Below are positions 40,769 to 51,095 of a DNA stretch of 64,000 nt, one piece after another. Source of the DNA: Novispirillum itersonii (GTDB taxonomy: Bacteria; Pseudomonadota; Alphaproteobacteria; Rhodospirillales; Rhodospirillaceae); contig NZ_JACIIX010000014.1 of assembly GCF_014205675.1 (NCBI RefSeq), positions 1 to 64,000 on the forward strand, in the 5' to 3' direction. The position numbers and the translations under genes are program-made. A model generated the notes under the pieces. The model was not told where the DNA came from. It ran no database searches and worked only from the letters and a program-made list of their open reading frames with translations. Each line of letters starts with the position of its first letter. The stretch's first letter is position 1.

Positions 40769-41854
40769 ATGGCTGTGCACAGCACACTTCACCTTCAGAA
40801 GTCCTTTTTCGGGGAGCGGGAACGGGTGGTGGCGGAAGCCCACGGCATCACCGTCAGCCTGTTCCGCTACGACAGCGGCATTGAAGGGCTGCGGCTGACC
40901 AACCGGCGCGGCCATCTGGTGGTCCTGCCGTATTATGGCCAGATGATCTGGGATGCGGTGTTTGACGGTGTTGACCTGACGCTGGCCAACATGTTCAGCA
41001 TGCCGCGCCCGGCGCAGGAAATCGTCGGCACCTATGGCTGCTTTGCCTTCCATTCCGGTCTGCTGCGCAACGGCTGCCCGGGGCCGGAGGACAGCCACCT
41101 GCTGCACGGCGAAATGCCCTGTGCGCCGATGGATGCCGCCGGTCTGGAAATCGGGGCCGATGCCGAAGGACCGTATGTTGCCGTCACCGGGCGGCGGGAA
41201 TATGTGATGGGCTTCGGGGCCCATTATGGTGCCAGCCCCCGGGTGGTGCTGCGCCCGGACAGCACCCTGTTTGACATCGTGATGCAGGTGGAAAACCTGT
41301 CTGCTGCCCCGATGGACCTGATGTACATGTGCCACGTCAACTTCGCCTTCTGCGAAGGGGCACAGATCGTGCAACCGGCCCCGTTCCTGCCGCAGACCAC
41401 CGTGGTGCGGACCAAGGTCCCGGCCCATGTGCCGCGCAGCCCGGCCTACGACGGCCTGCTGTCGGCACTGGCGGAGGATCCGGCAGTGATGGAGGTGCTG
41501 GATGAACCGCACCGCTACGACCCGGAACAGGTGTTCTACATCCGGGGTCTGAAGACCGATGCGGCGGGCCGGACCGCCCTGATGATGCGGCGGCGGGAAG
41601 GGGATGCCTTCCACATTGCCTATAACACCACTGATTTCCCGAAAACGGTGCGCTGGGTGCTGGTCAACAGTGACCAGAAGGTGGCGGCCTTCGCCCTGCC
41701 GTCTACCTGCGAACCGGAAGGGTACACGGCCGAAAAAGCCAAGGGATCGGTGCAGACGCTGGCCGGGGGAGCGGTGCGGGAGTTCACCGTCCGCACCGGC
41801 TATCTGACTGACGCGGAAGCGACGGTGGCGGAAGCCGCCATCAAGGCCCTTTAA
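40769..41854 (+). CDS. DUF4432 aldose-mutarotase-like protein
   Basis: The 361-residue protein has a galactose-mutarotase-like beta-sandwich pattern: 'GIEGLRLTNRRGHLVVLPYYGQMIWDAVF', 'TYGCFAFHSGLLRNG', 'LLHGEMP', 'LMYMCHVNFAF'. It fits DUF4432, a family related to aldose 1-epimerases. A deoxyribose mutarotase (DeoM) and DeoX-type proteins occur in enterobacterial deoxyribose operons, which fits the adjacent deoC and DeoK-like genes. Anomer interconversion of the imported sugar is the most likely role. A good ribosome-binding sequence (GGGGAGGG) precedes the start. Confidence 0.82.
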   Translation: MAVHSTLHLQKSFFGERERVVAEAHGITVSLFRYDSGIEGLRLTNRRGHLVVLPYYGQMIWDAVFDGVDLTLANMFSMPRPAQEIVGTYGCFAFHSGLLRNGCPGPEDSHLLHGEMPCAPMDAAGLEIGADAEGPYVAVTGRREYVMGFGAHYGASPRVVLRPDSTLFDIVMQVENLSAAPMDLMYMCHVNFAFCEGAQIVQPAPFLPQTTVVRTKVPAHVPRSPAYDGLLSALAEDPAVMEVLDEPHRYDPEQVFYIRGLKTDAAGRTALMMRRREGDAFHIAYNTTDFPKTVRWVLVNSDQKVAAFALPSTCEPEGYTAEKAKGSVQTLAGGAVREFTVRTGYLTDAEATVAEAAIKAL

Positions 41855-41893
41855 CCATTACAGACGACCTGAGAAAGAGGGGAGGACGCCACC

Positions 41894-42820
41894 ATGTCCG
41901 GTAAAATCGCCGTTGTCGGCAGCAATATGGTCGATCTGATCACCTACACCGACCGCATGCCGCTGCCGGGGGAAACCATCGAGGCCCCGCGCTTTGAGAT
42001 GGGCTGTGGCGGCAAGGGGGCCAATCAGGCCATCGCCGCCGCCCGGCTGGGGGCGGAGGTGATGATGGTGACCAAGGTCGGGGATGACATCTTCGCCGAT
42101 AACACCATCCGCAATTTCCAGACCTCCGGCATTGATACCCGCTTTGTCGAGCGGGTGCCCGGCACCTCCAGCGGGGTGGCCCCGATTTTTGTCGAGCCGT
42201 CGGGCGAAAACAGCATCCTGATCATCAAAGGGGCCAATGCCCTGCTGTCTCCGGCGGATGTTGACCGCGCGGCGGAGGCGCTGAAGGACTGCTCGCTGAT
42301 CCTGATGCAGCTGGAAATTCCGCTGGAGACAGTCTACCACACCATCGACTTCGGGGCCCGGCACGGCATTCCGACGCTGGTCAATCCGGCCCCGGCCCCG
42401 GCGGAACTGGATCCGCGCCGGATCGAGAAGGCGACGTTCCTGGTGCCGAACCAGACCGAGCTGGCCACCATCTCCGGGATGGCGGTCAACAATGAACACG
42501 ATGCGGAACTGGCGGCCCGCGCCCTGATCCAGCGCGGGGTGCATACCGTGATTGTCACACTGGGCTCCCGTGGGGCGCTGCTGGTCACCGGCGAGGCTCC
42601 GGCGAAGCACATTGCCCCGGTCAAGGTGACGCCGGTGGATACCACCGGGGCCGGGGATGCCTTCATCGGCTGTTTCGCCCGCTATTACGTGCAGACCGGC
42701 GACGTTGAGGCGGCCCTGCACAAGGCGGTGCGCTATGCCGCCAACAGCATCCTGCGGCCGGGGACCCAGAAGTCCTACGTCGATGAGGCGGCGTTTGAGG
42801 CTTTCTGCGCCACCCTGTGA
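41894..42820 (+). CDS. PfkB-family sugar kinase, deoxyribokinase-like
   Basis: The 308-residue kinase opens GSNMVDLITYTDRMPLPGET, with GCGGKGANQAIAAARLGAEV at about 38-57 and the catalytic DTTGAGDAFIGCF near 250. Ribokinases normally read 'GSxNxD'; the NMVD-LITYT wording is what I remember of Salmonella/E. coli deoxyribokinase (DeoK). With deoC and a deoR-type gene upstream, phosphorylation of 2-deoxyribose to deoxyribose-5-phosphate is the best call. Ribose remains possible. Confidence 0.85.
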   Translation: MSGKIAVVGSNMVDLITYTDRMPLPGETIEAPRFEMGCGGKGANQAIAAARLGAEVMMVTKVGDDIFADNTIRNFQTSGIDTRFVERVPGTSSGVAPIFVEPSGENSILIIKGANALLSPADVDRAAEALKDCSLILMQLEIPLETVYHTIDFGARHGIPTLVNPAPAPAELDPRRIEKATFLVPNQTELATISGMAVNNEHDAELAARALIQRGVHTVIVTLGSRGALLVTGEAPAKHIAPVKVTPVDTTGAGDAFIGCFARYYVQTGDVEAALHKAVRYAANSILRPGTQKSYVDEAAFEAFCATL

Positions 42821-42842
42821 TCTCTGACCGGGAGAAAACCCC

Positions 42843-44474
42843 ATGACCCGCGCGGTTATCGGCGTTGATGTCGGCACCGGCAGTGCCCGTGCCGGAGTGT
42901 TTGATCTGGCCGGGCGGCGGCTGGGCATGGCAGTGCATCCGATCCGGATGTGGAAACCCGACGCTGACCGTGCCGAGCAGTCGTCGGACGATATCTGGCA
43001 GGCGGTGTGCCGGGCGGTGCGGCAGGCGGTTGCCGCCTGCACGGAGCCGCCGCAGGTGATCGGGCTGGGGTTTGACGCCACCTGTTCGATGGCGGTGGTT
43101 GATGCCGCCGGGCAGCCGGTGACGGTGTCGCCGGAGGGCGATGATGCCCGCAATGTCATCGTCTGGATGGATCACCGGGCGCTGGAACAGACGGAGCGGA
43201 TCAACGCCGGGGGCCATGCTGTGCTGCGCTATGTCGGTGGCCGGATTTCTCCGGAAATGCAGACCCCCAAGCTGCTGTGGCTGAAGGAACATCTGCCGGA
43301 GACATGGGCGCGGGCGGCGCATTTCTTCGATCTGCCGGATTACCTGACATGGCGGGCCACCGGCTCGGATCAACGCTCGCTGTGTTCGCTGGCCTGCAAA
43401 TGGACCTATCTCGGGCATGAGGGCCGCTGGGATGATGGCTATCTGTCGGCGGTCGGGCTGGGAGATCTGGTGACGGAGGGCCATCGGCGCCTTGGCACCC
43501 GGGTCGGTCCGGTCGGGCAGCCGGTGGATGGCGGCCTGTCGGCGCAGGCGGCGGCGGATCTGGGGCTGACGGCGGGGATTGCCGTCGGCACGTCGCTGAT
43601 TGATGCCCATGCCGGTGGGGTCGGGATCATCGGGGCCGGGGTGGATGCGGCGGATCCGGCTGCCTTTGACCGCCGGATTGCCCTGATTGGCGGAACCTCC
43701 ACCTGCCATATGGCGGTCAGCCCGCAGGCCCGCTTTATCCCCGGAGTGTGGGGGCCTTACTACTCGGCAATGCTGCCCGGCCTGTGGCTGAACGAAGGCG
43801 GGCAGTCGGCGACCGGGGCGTTGGTTGATCATGTGGTCAAGGGGCACGCCCGCCATGCTGAACTGGCGGAACAGGCCAGCCAGCATGGCACCACCGTTTA
43901 TGCTCTGCTCAATGCCCGGCTGGAGGGGATGGCGGCCGTGGCCGGGTGTCCGGTGGCGCTGCTGGCGGCAGACATCCATGTGCAGCCGGACTTCCACGGC
44001 AACCGCTCGCCCCGGGCCGATGCCTCGTTGCGCGGGATGGTCAGCGGCCTGCGCCTGAGCGACAGCGTCGAGGAGCTGGCGTTGCTGTATCTGGCGACGG
44101 TGCAGGCGATTGCGCTGGGTACCCGCCATATCATCGCCGAAATGAACCGGGCCGGGTATGCGGTGGATACCGTTCTGGCCTGTGGCGGCGGCACCAAGAA
44201 CCCGCTGTTCATGCAGGCCCATGCCGATGCCACCGGTTGCACGGTGGTGCTGCCGCAGGAACCGGAAGCGGTGTTGCTGGGTTCGGCGATGCTGGGGGCG
44301 GTGGCTGCCGGGGCGTATGCCGATGTCACGGCGGCGATGGAGACGATGAGCCATGTCGGCCACAGCATCCCGGCGGATCCGGCGGTACGGGACTTCTATG
44401 ACCGCAAATACCGGGTGTTCCAGCGGATGTATGACGACCAGATGGCCTATCGGGCGCTGATGGCGGCAGAGTAA
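42843..44474 (+). CDS. FGGY-family pentulose kinase
   Basis: The 543-residue kinase is in the FGGY pentulose group (about 540 residues, ribulokinase-like). The N-terminal ATPase domain starts [15 protein letters not shown], and '[18 protein letters not shown]' (about 100-117) contains the catalytic aspartate of this group. The C-terminal domain has FNPLF-like [20 protein letters not shown] ketopentose kinase is not needed for the deoxyribose/DeoC route, so it points to a second substrate or branch. It starts 22 bases after the DeoK-like gene in the same operon. Confidence 0.88.
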   Translation: MTRAVIGVDVGTGSARAGVFDLAGRRLGMAVHPIRMWKPDADRAEQSSDDIWQAVCRAVRQAVAACTEPPQVIGLGFDATCSMAVVDAAGQPVTVSPEGDDARNVIVWMDHRALEQTERINAGGHAVLRYVGGRISPEMQTPKLLWLKEHLPETWARAAHFFDLPDYLTWRATGSDQRSLCSLACKWTYLGHEGRWDDGYLSAVGLGDLVTEGHRRLGTRVGPVGQPVDGGLSAQAAADLGLTAGIAVGTSLIDAHAGGVGIIGAGVDAADPAAFDRRIALIGGTSTCHMAVSPQARFIPGVWGPYYSAMLPGLWLNEGGQSATGALVDHVVKGHARHAELAEQASQHGTTVYALLNARLEGMAAVAGCPVALLAADIHVQPDFHGNRSPRADASLRGMVSGLRLSDSVEELALLYLATVQAIALGTRHIIAEMNRAGYAVDTVLACGGGTKNPLFMQAHADATGCTVVLPQEPEAVLLGSAMLGAVAAGAYADVTAAMETMSHVGHSIPADPAVRDFYDRKYRVFQRMYDDQMAYRALMAAE

Positions 44475-44478
44475 AAAG

Positions 44479-44508
44479 CAGGCCGGAACGGGTGGTTCCG
44501 GCCTGTTT
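44479..44508. terminator. Bidirectional terminator between the sugar locus and the leucine operon
   Basis: The perfect eleven-base stem CAGGCCGGAAC / GTTCCGGCCTG with a GGGTG loop is flanked by AAAAAG on the left and TTTAC on the right. It can end both the rightward kinase transcript and the leftward HMG-CoA lyase transcript. Confidence 0.8.
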
Positions 44509-44551
44509 ACTTCTGGGTGTGTCTCAGGGGTCTTTTGGTCTGTCTGAGGTC

Positions 44552-45472
44552 TCAGGCTTCTGGGCCCTGGCTCTTTGCCAGCAGGGCTTGCGATACCTTC
44601 GATCCCGGTGTCCGGCCGAGAACGGACGAAATCGCCCATCCGGCCCGGGCCAGCGCATCCAGATCCACCCCGGTTTCGATGCCAAGGCCATTCAGCAGAT
44701 ACACCACGTCCTCGGTGGCGACGTTGCCGCTGGCCCCCTTGGCGTAGGGGCAGCCGCCCAGTCCGGCGACGGAACTGTCGATCACCGACACCCCCATCTC
44801 CAGCACTGCCAGCAGATTGGCCAGCGCCTGCCCCCAGGTGTCGTGGAAGTGGGCCGCCAGTTGCTCCAGCGGCACTTCGGCCGCCACGGCTTCGATCATC
44901 CGCCGCGCCTTCAGCGGGGTGCCGGTACCGATGGTATCACCGAGCGACACTTCATAGCAGCCCATGCGGTACAGGGCTGCCGCCACTTCCGCCACCTTCT
45001 GCGGTGCGATGTCCCCTTCGTAGGGGCAGCCGAGAACGCAGGACACATAGCCGCGCACCCGCCAGCCCCGGGCCTTGGCCCGCTCCATCACCGGGGCGAA
45101 GCGGTCGAGGCTTTCGGCGATCGAACAGTTGATGTTCTTCTGCGAAAAGGTTTCCGAGGCCGCGCCGAAAATGGCGATTTCCTCGACCCCGACGGCGGCT
45201 TCGGCGGCGTCCAGCCCCTTCAGGTTAGGCACCAGCACCGGATAGGAGACACCGGCTTTCCGGGGGATCCGGGCCAGAACCTCCGGGGTGTCAGCCATCT
45301 GCGGCACCCACTTGGGGGACACGAAGCTGCCGCTTTCCACCACCGGCAGCCCGGCATCAGCCAGGGCGGCAATCAGCGCCACCTTGGCTTCGGTCGGGAC
45401 CACGCCCTTTTCATTCTGGAGGCCGTCGCGCGGCCCGACATCGACGATTTTGACGCGGGCGGGCAGGTTCAT
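44552..45472 (-). CDS. liuE: Hydroxymethylglutaryl-CoA lyase
   Basis: The 306-residue TIM-barrel lyase splits HMG-CoA into acetyl-CoA and acetoacetate, the last step of leucine degradation. Visible motifs are the N-terminal [13 protein letters not shown], the [12 protein letters not shown] metal-binding histidine pair and the HMG-CoA lyase signature [19 protein letters not shown] with its active cysteine. The ATG overlaps the carboxylase-alpha stop (ATGA). Confidence 0.95.
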   Translation of the reverse strand: MNLPARVKIVDVGPRDGLQNEKGVVPTEAKVALIAALADAGLPVVESGSFVSPKWVPQMADTPEVLARIPRKAGVSYPVLVPNLKGLDAAEAAVGVEEIAIFGAASETFSQKNINCSIAESLDRFAPVMERAKARGWRVRGYVSCVLGCPYEGDIAPQKVAEVAAALYRMGCYEVSLGDTIGTGTPLKARRMIEAVAAEVPLEQLAAHFHDTWGQALANLLAVLEMGVSVIDSSVAGLGGCPYAKGASGNVATEDVVYLLNGLGIETGVDLDALARAGWAISSVLGRTPGSKVSQALLAKSQGPEA

Positions 45473-47475
45473 GTGTTCTCTCCGTCGTCGATCACCAGCA
45501 GGGTGACGCCATCGGTGACCTGATCACCGGGGGCGAAGGCGATGCTGGCGACGGTCCCGGCCTGCGGGGCGGTGATGGTGTGTTCCATCTTCATCGCTTC
45601 CAGCACCATCAGGGCCTGACCGGCGGTAACGGTCTCCCCTTCGGCAACCAGAACCTGAATCACCTTGCCCGGCATCGGGGCGGTCAGCGATCCGCCGTGA
45701 CCGGCATCCTGACCGGCCCGCGCCGCCGGGTCCTCCAGCGTCAGACGGTGCTGATGGCCGTTGGCCATGATCACCAGATCGTTGCCCAGCCGCACCACGG
45801 TGGCGCGCTGGCGCACCCCGTCGAGGTCCGCCAGCAGGTCGCCGTGGCTGTCGCGTTCAGCCCGGGCCTGCACCGCGCCGCCCGGCAGATCAATCTGCCA
45901 GCGGCCCTGACCCCGGTAATGCACCACCACCTTGACCTCGGCCTCGCCATCAAGGAACACGAAATCATGGTGGTTGTCGTCATTCAGGCGCCAGCCATCG
46001 GTGGAATGCCACGGGCTGTGCGGATCGGCCGAGGCGGCGGCCTGCTGCCGGGCCTCGTCTTCCCGCCGCAGCAGGGTATCCAGCACCGCATAGGCCAGCT
46101 GGGTGTCGCTGGCCTTGCCCGGCTCGGGGATCAGGTCGGCGCGGTGGGCATCAATGAATTTGGTGGAGATGTCCAGCCCGGCAAAGGCCGGATGGGCCGC
46201 CACCGCCGACAGGAAGGCGATGTTGGTCGCCACCCCGACCACCTGATAGTCCGCCAGCGCGGTTTGCAGGCGGCGCAGGGCGCTGTCACGGTCGTGATCC
46301 CAGACGATCAGCTTGGCGATCATCGGGTCGTAATGCATCGACACCGCATCGCCCTGCAACACCCCGGTATCCACCCGCACCCCGGCGGTTTCCACCGGCG
46401 GGCGCAGGTGCGACAGGGTGCCGATGGAGGGCAGGAAGTCCTTCTGCGGGTCTTCGGCATAGACCCGGGCCTCGAACGCATGGCCGCGCGGCACCAGTTG
46501 ATCCTGCGTCAGCGGCAGCGGCTCGCCGGAGGCAACGCGGAGCTGCCATTCCACCAGATCCTGCCCGGTGATCATTTCCGTCACCGGGTGTTCCACCTGA
46601 AGGCGGGTGTTCATTTCGATGAAATAGAACTCCCCGTCCTGATACAGGAATTCCACGGTTCCGGCCCCGACGTAATCGACGGCCCGGGCGGCGGCAACGG
46701 CGGCATCGCCCAGCTTGCGGCGCACATCGGCGGGCAGGGCCGGGGCCGGGGCTTCCTCGATCACCTTCTGGTGGCGGCGCTGGAGCGAGCAGTCGCGTTC
46801 AAACAGGTGAACGTAATTGCCGTGGGTATCGCCGAACACCTGCATTTCCACATGGCGCGGGTGGTCGAGGTACTTTTCGATCAGCAGGCTGTCATCGCCG
46901 AAGGCGGCCTTGGCTTCGCGGCGGGCCCCGGCGATGGCGGCGGCCAGCTCGGACGCGGCACGCACCACGCGCATGCCCTTGCCGCCGCCCCCGGCGGAGG
47001 CCTTGACCAGCACCGGATAGCCGATACGGTCGGCCTCACGGGCCAGCAGCGCATCGTCCTGATCCTGCCCGTGATAGCCGGGCACCAGCGGCACCCCGGC
47101 GGGTTCCATCACCCGCTTGGAGTCCGACTTCGATCCCATCACCTCAATCGCCTTCACCGGCGGGCCGATGAACACGATGGTGTTGGCCTTCAGGGCCTCG
47201 GCAAAGCGGGCGTTTTCCGACAGGAACCCATAGCCCGGGTGCACCGCCTGTGCGCCGCTGGCCTTGCAGGCGGCAATCACTTTGTCGATCACCAGATAGC
47301 TTTCCGCTGCTGCTGCCGGGCCGAGGCAATAGGCCTCGTCCGCCATTTTCACATGCAGGGCGTTGGCATCGGCTTCGGAATAGACGGCAACGGTCTTGAT
47401 ACCAAGGCGGCGGGCAGTCTTGATAACGCGGCAGGCAATTTCGCCACGGTTGGCGATCAGAATCTTGGAAAACAT
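45469..47475 (-). CDS. liuD: Methylcrotonyl-CoA carboxylase biotin-containing alpha subunit
   Basis: The 668-residue subunit has a biotin carboxylase domain (about 1-450; [23 protein letters not shown]-grasp [18 protein letters not shown]), a linker domain and a C-terminal biotinyl domain with the biotin lysine in LEAMKMEH. It carboxylates biotin for the beta subunit, making 3-methylglutaconyl-CoA. The start MFSKILIAN is the family start. It lies 4 bases after the enoyl-CoA hydratase stop. Confidence 0.95.
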   Translation of the reverse strand: MFSKILIANRGEIACRVIKTARRLGIKTVAVYSEADANALHVKMADEAYCLGPAAAAESYLVIDKVIAACKASGAQAVHPGYGFLSENARFAEALKANTIVFIGPPVKAIEVMGSKSDSKRVMEPAGVPLVPGYHGQDQDDALLAREADRIGYPVLVKASAGGGGKGMRVVRAASELAAAIAGARREAKAAFGDDSLLIEKYLDHPRHVEMQVFGDTHGNYVHLFERDCSLQRRHQKVIEEAPAPALPADVRRKLGDAAVAAARAVDYVGAGTVEFLYQDGEFYFIEMNTRLQVEHPVTEMITGQDLVEWQLRVASGEPLPLTQDQLVPRGHAFEARVYAEDPQKDFLPSIGTLSHLRPPVETAGVRVDTGVLQGDAVSMHYDPMIAKLIVWDHDRDSALRRLQTALADYQVVGVATNIAFLSAVAAHPAFAGLDISTKFIDAHRADLIPEPGKASDTQLAYAVLDTLLRREDEARQQAAASADPHSPWHSTDGWRLNDDNHHDFVFLDGEAEVKVVVHYRGQGRWQIDLPGGAVQARAERDSHGDLLADLDGVRQRATVVRLGNDLVIMANGHQHRLTLEDPAARAGQDAGHGGSLTAPMPGKVIQVLVAEGETVTAGQALMVLEAMKMEHTITAPQAGTVASIAFAPGDQVTDGVTLLVIDDGENT

Positions 47476-47479
47476 CGGT

Positions 47480-48271
47480 TTATCCCTCCACCCACGCGGC
47501 TTTGCGCTTTTCAAGGAAAGCCCCGAGGCCTTCCTGCCCTTCATCGGAAACCCGGATATCGGCAATCCGCCCGGCGGTTTCCTGCAACAGGGCATCGGTG
47601 ATCGGCTGATCGGTGACGGCATCAATCAGCGACTTGGCGGCGGCCATGGCCCGGGGGCCGTTGGCCAGCAGGGTGGTGATCATCGCGTCCACCGCACCGT
47701 CGAAGCTTTCCTCGTCGGTGATGTCGTGGACCAGCCCCAGCCGGTGCGCTTCCTGCGCATCAAACCGTTCGGCGGTCTGGAAGTAGCGGCGGCAGGCCCG
47801 TGCCCCCAGCGCCTGCACCACATAGGGCGAAATGGCGGCGGGGATCAGCCCCAGCTTCACTTCCGACAGGCAGAACGAGGCTCTGGGACCGGCAATGGCG
47901 ATATCGCAGGCGGCGACCAGACCGACCCCGCCGCCGAAAGCCGGGCCATGCACCCGGGCAATCACCGGTTTGGCGCAGGCATGGATGGCGTGCAGCATCC
48001 GCGCCAGCCCGAGGGCATCGGCGAAGTTTTCGTCGCGGCTATAGGCGACCATCCGCTTCATCCAGTTCAGGTCAGCCCCGGCGGAGAAGCTTTTGCCCGC
48101 GCCCTGCAACACCACCACCCGCACGGCGGGATCAGCGGACAGGGCGGTGAAGGTGTCGGTCAGGCGGGCGATCAGCACATCGTCAAAAGCGTTGTGCAGG
48201 TCGGCGCGGTTCATGGTGACGCGGCAGACGCCGCGCCCGTCGGTTTCGACCAGAAGGGTTTCGGTGCTCAT
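47480..48271 (-). CDS. liuC: Enoyl-CoA hydratase (3-methylglutaconyl-CoA hydratase type)
   Basis: The 263-residue crotonase-family enzyme has oxyanion-hole segments 'KSFSAGADLNWMKR' (about 62-75) and 'HGPAFGGGVGLVAACDIAI' (about 106-124), followed by 'EVKLGLIPAAISPYVV'. Context between the carboxylase subunits and HMG-CoA lyase identifies it as the hydratase making HMG-CoA. The ATG was chosen over an in-frame GTG 21 bases upstream because GGGGGAG precedes it properly. Confidence 0.92.
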   Translation of the reverse strand: MSTETLLVETDGRGVCRVTMNRADLHNAFDDVLIARLTDTFTALSADPAVRVVVLQGAGKSFSAGADLNWMKRMVAYSRDENFADALGLARMLHAIHACAKPVIARVHGPAFGGGVGLVAACDIAIAGPRASFCLSEVKLGLIPAAISPYVVQALGARACRRYFQTAERFDAQEAHRLGLVHDITDEESFDGAVDAMITTLLANGPRAMAAAKSLIDAVTDQPITDALLQETAGRIADIRVSDEGQEGLGAFLEKRKAAWVEG

Positions 48272-48288
48272 GCTGTGGTCTCCCCCGG

Positions 48289-49899
48289 TCACATCCGGAA
48301 CACGCCGTAGCGGGTTTCCCCGATCGGGGCGTTCAGCGCCGCCGACAGGCCAAGGCCCAGCGTCATGCGGGTGGCGGCGGGGTCCACCACGCCGTCATCC
48401 CACAGGCGGGCGGAGGCGTAATAGGGGTGGCCCTGCGTTTCGTACTGTTCGCGGATCGGGGCCTTGAAAGCCTCTTCGTCTTCTGCGGCCCAGACCTTAC
48501 CCTGCGCATCCATGGCATCGCGGCGCACGGTGGCCAGCACCCCGGCCGCCTGTTCGCCGCCCATCACCGAGATCCGGCCGTTCGGCCACATCCACAGGAA
48601 GCGCGGGCCATAGGCACGGCCGCACATGCCATAGTTCCCGGCCCCGAACGATCCGCCGATCAGCACGGTGAATTTCGGCACGCTGGCGCAGGAGACGGCG
48701 GTGACCATCTTCGCCCCGTCCTTGGCGATACCGCCGGACTCATACTTGCGGCCGACCATGAAGCCGGTGATGTTCTGGAGGAACACCAGCGGAATGCCGC
48801 GCTGGTTGCACAGTTCGACGAAGTGGGCCCCCTTCTGGGCGCTTTCGGAGAACAGGATGCCGTTGTTGGCGACGATGCCGACCGGATAGCCGAAAATGCG
48901 GGCAAAACCGGTGACCAGCGTGGTGCCGTACTGGGCCTTGAATTCGTCAAACCGCGATCCATCCACGATGCGGGCGATGATTTCGCGCACGTCGAACGGC
49001 TTGCGGGTGTCCTTGGGGATGATGCCGTAGATTTCCGACGGATCGTACAGCGGCTCTTCCGGGGTGGCGATGTCAACCTGCGGGCGTTTGGTGCGGTTCA
49101 GGTTGCCGACAATCCGCCGGGCGATCGACAGGGCGTGACGGTCATCCTGCGCGTAATGGTCGGTGACGCCCGACACCTTGCAGTGGACATCGGCCCCGCC
49201 CAGATCCTCGGCGGAGACGATCTCGCCGGTGGCGGCCTTCACCAGCGGCGGACCACCGAGGAAAATGGTGCCCTGATTGCGGACGATCACGCTTTCATCG
49301 CACATGGCGGGCACATAGGCCCCCCCGGCGGTGCAGGAGCCCATCACCACGGCAATCTGCGGGATGCCCGCCGCCGACAGGTTGGCCTGATTGTAGAAGA
49401 TCCGCCCGAAGTGTTCCTTGTCGGGGAACACCTCGTCCTGACGGGGCAGGAATGCCCCGCCACTGTCGACCAGATAGACGCAGGGAAGATTGTTCTCGCG
49501 GGCGATTTCCTGCGCCCGCAGATGCTTCTTCACCGTCATCGGGTAATAGGTGCCGCCCTTGACGGTGGCATCATTGGCGACCACCACGCATTCCACACCG
49601 TTGACGCGGCCGATGCCGGTGATCACCCCGGCAGCGGGGACGCCGCCGTCCTCATACATGCCGTGGGCGGCAAGCTGGCTGAATTCAAGGAACGGGGACC
49701 CGACATCCAGCAGCTCCCGCACGCGGTCACGGGGCAGCAGCTTGCCACGGGCGGTATGCTTGTCTCGCGCCTTGGCACCGCCGCCCTGTTTGACGGCAGC
49801 GACCACCTGACGCAGGTCATCGACCAGCCCCTGCATATGGGCGGCGTTGGTCTTGAACTCTTCCGAGCGGGTGTTGATGGATGATTTGAGAACGGTCAT
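48289..49899 (-). CDS. liuB: Methylcrotonyl-CoA carboxylase carboxyltransferase (beta) subunit
   Basis: The 536-residue carboxyltransferase has an N-terminal half with [23 protein letters not shown] split around the acyl-CoA site, and '[20 protein letters not shown]' at about 185-204. A C-terminal half with '[15 protein letters not shown]' and '[20 protein letters not shown]' follows. The length is that of MccB/LiuB. A 14-base tandem repeat starts 12 bases upstream of its ATG; its ribosome-binding region CTGGGAGAG touches the repeat. Confidence 0.95.
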   Translation of the reverse strand: MTVLKSSINTRSEEFKTNAAHMQGLVDDLRQVVAAVKQGGGAKARDKHTARGKLLPRDRVRELLDVGSPFLEFSQLAAHGMYEDGGVPAAGVITGIGRVNGVECVVVANDATVKGGTYYPMTVKKHLRAQEIARENNLPCVYLVDSGGAFLPRQDEVFPDKEHFGRIFYNQANLSAAGIPQIAVVMGSCTAGGAYVPAMCDESVIVRNQGTIFLGGPPLVKAATGEIVSAEDLGGADVHCKVSGVTDHYAQDDRHALSIARRIVGNLNRTKRPQVDIATPEEPLYDPSEIYGIIPKDTRKPFDVREIIARIVDGSRFDEFKAQYGTTLVTGFARIFGYPVGIVANNGILFSESAQKGAHFVELCNQRGIPLVFLQNITGFMVGRKYESGGIAKDGAKMVTAVSCASVPKFTVLIGGSFGAGNYGMCGRAYGPRFLWMWPNGRISVMGGEQAAGVLATVRRDAMDAQGKVWAAEDEEAFKAPIREQYETQGHPYYASARLWDDGVVDPAATRMTLGLGLSAALNAPIGETRYGVFRM

Positions 49900-49910
49900 C
49901 CGTTTCTCTC

Positions 49911-49966
49911 CCAGAGGTCACGGTCCAGAAAATACGGTCCAGAGATCGCGTTCCAGAGGTCGCGTT
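49911..49966 (-). repeat. Four tandem 14-base repeats in front of liuB
   Basis: The units start at 49911, 49925, 49939 and 49953, each beginning CCAGA: CCAGAGGTCACGGT, CCAGAAAATACGGT, CCAGAGATCGCGTT, CCAGAGGTCGCGTT. The period is exact. The nearest unit abuts the liuB ribosome-binding site, so copy number could change liuB translation. Confidence 0.85.
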
Positions 49967-50001
49967 GTTGTTTTTTAAGGGTACACTGTTGATCGGCAGG
50001 T

Positions 50002-50027
50002 CCCGCCGGGGTTGTGCCCCCGGCGGG
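50002..50027 (-). other. Stable hairpin between the rhodanese gene and liuB
   Basis: CCCGCCGGGG (50002-50011) pairs perfectly with CCCCGGCGGG (50018-50027). There is no U-run in the leftward direction, so full termination is unlikely. It may weaken read-through into liuB or act as a processing site. Confidence 0.5.
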
Positions 50028-50039
50028 GTGCGAAGGGTG

Positions 50040-50438
50040 TCAGCCGGGGCTGCGCGGCCCGACCGGGCCGCCGCTGTCTTTCCACGCCTTGAAGCCGCCT
50101 TCCAGATGGCAGACGAACGGCAGGCCCATGTCCTGAAGGGTCTTGGCTGACAGCGCCGACCGCCACGCCGAGGCGCAGTACAGCAGGAACCGGCGGTCTT
50201 CGCCGAAGACCGGCTTGAAATACGGGCTGTCCGGATCGACCCAGAATTCCAGCATGCCGCGCGGGGCGTGGAAGGCCCCGGGGATCATGCCGTCGCGTTC
50301 CAGTTCCCGCACGTCGCGGATGTCGATGAACACCACGTCGGGGTCACCGAACAGGGCCCGGGCCTCGGCCAGCGGCACGGTCTGCACCTGTGCGTAGGCC
50401 TCGTCCAGCAGCGCCTTGTAGCCTTTGGTCACCGCCAT
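50040..50438 (-). CDS. Single-domain rhodanese-like protein
   Basis: The 132-residue rhodanese domain has 'VVFIDIRDVRELERDGMIPGAFHAPRGML' (about 40-68) and an active-site loop LLYCASAWRSALSAKTL with the candidate persulfide cysteine. The Pro/Gly-rich tail is short. Its role in a leucine operon is not obvious. Rhodanese genes are nonetheless seen in other acyl-CoA operons. It starts at MAVTKGYKA, 13 bases after the preceding gene. Confidence 0.9.
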   Translation of the reverse strand: MAVTKGYKALLDEAYAQVQTVPLAEARALFGDPDVVFIDIRDVRELERDGMIPGAFHAPRGMLEFWVDPDSPYFKPVFGEDRRFLLYCASAWRSALSAKTLQDMGLPFVCHLEGGFKAWKDSGGPVGPRSPG

Positions 50439-50451
50439 CGGGGATCCTCCC

Positions 50452-51060
50452 TTACCAGCCGCCGCTTTCCAGCCATTCCTCGACCATCCACAGGCGGTCG
50501 GCCCCCCAGAACATCTCGCCGTCAACGATGGTCATCGGGGCACCGAAAATGCCGCGTTCCACCGCTTCGGCGCAGACGGCCTTCAGCTTGTCCTTCACCG
50601 CGTCGTCGTCCAGCGCGGCGGCAAGGGCGGCGCGGTCGGCCCCCATTTTTTCGGCGATGTCCAGCACGGTGGCGGGGTCGCTGATGTCGCGGTTGCGGGC
50701 GAACAGGGCATCAAACACCACCGCCACAAAGTCGGCGGCGAGAGCGGGGTTCTGCTGTTCCAGCCAGTAGTAGGCGCGGGCGGCGGCCTGCGTCGGCAGC
50801 GGGAAGGTGCCCGGCCACTTGAAGTCGATGTCGTACAGGCGGGCGAACCGCTCGACATCATGGTTCATGTAGGCGGCCTTCATCGGCTGCTTGGTCAGCG
50901 GGGCCGAGCCGTTTTCCTTAAACACCACCCCCAGCAGGAACGGCCGCCACACCACGGTGCGGTCATGCTCTTCCGCCATGTCGGCAATCTGCATCGCCGC
51001 CAGATAGGCATAGGGGCTGGAGAAATCGAACCAGAACTCGATCGGGGTTTTCTTCGCCAT
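50452..51060 (-). CDS. 2-hydroxychromene-2-carboxylate isomerase family (DsbA-like) protein
   Basis: The 202-residue thioredoxin-fold protein has the family opening IEFWFDFSSPYAYLAAMQI (serine in place of the CxxC pair) and 'RGIFGAPMTIVDGEMFWGADRLWMVEEWL' near the end. HCCA isomerases are glutathione-dependent and kappa-GST-like. Relatives with other, unknown functions are widespread. Chromene chemistry is not suggested by the neighbours. Confidence 0.85.
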   Translation of the reverse strand: MAKKTPIEFWFDFSSPYAYLAAMQIADMAEEHDRTVVWRPFLLGVVFKENGSAPLTKQPMKAAYMNHDVERFARLYDIDFKWPGTFPLPTQAAARAYYWLEQQNPALAADFVAVVFDALFARNRDISDPATVLDIAEKMGADRAALAAALDDDAVKDKLKAVCAEAVERGIFGAPMTIVDGEMFWGADRLWMVEEWLESGGW

Positions 51061-51095
51061 GGTGCGGTGTCCGTCCTTTGGGCGTGGGGGTCAGA

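Noticed and set aside
45580-47601. Very long rightward frame (over 670 codons) across the carboxylase-alpha gene
   Set aside because: It is the antisense of liuD, with a His/Gly/Arg-rich composition typical of reverse frames in GC-rich genes and no motif.
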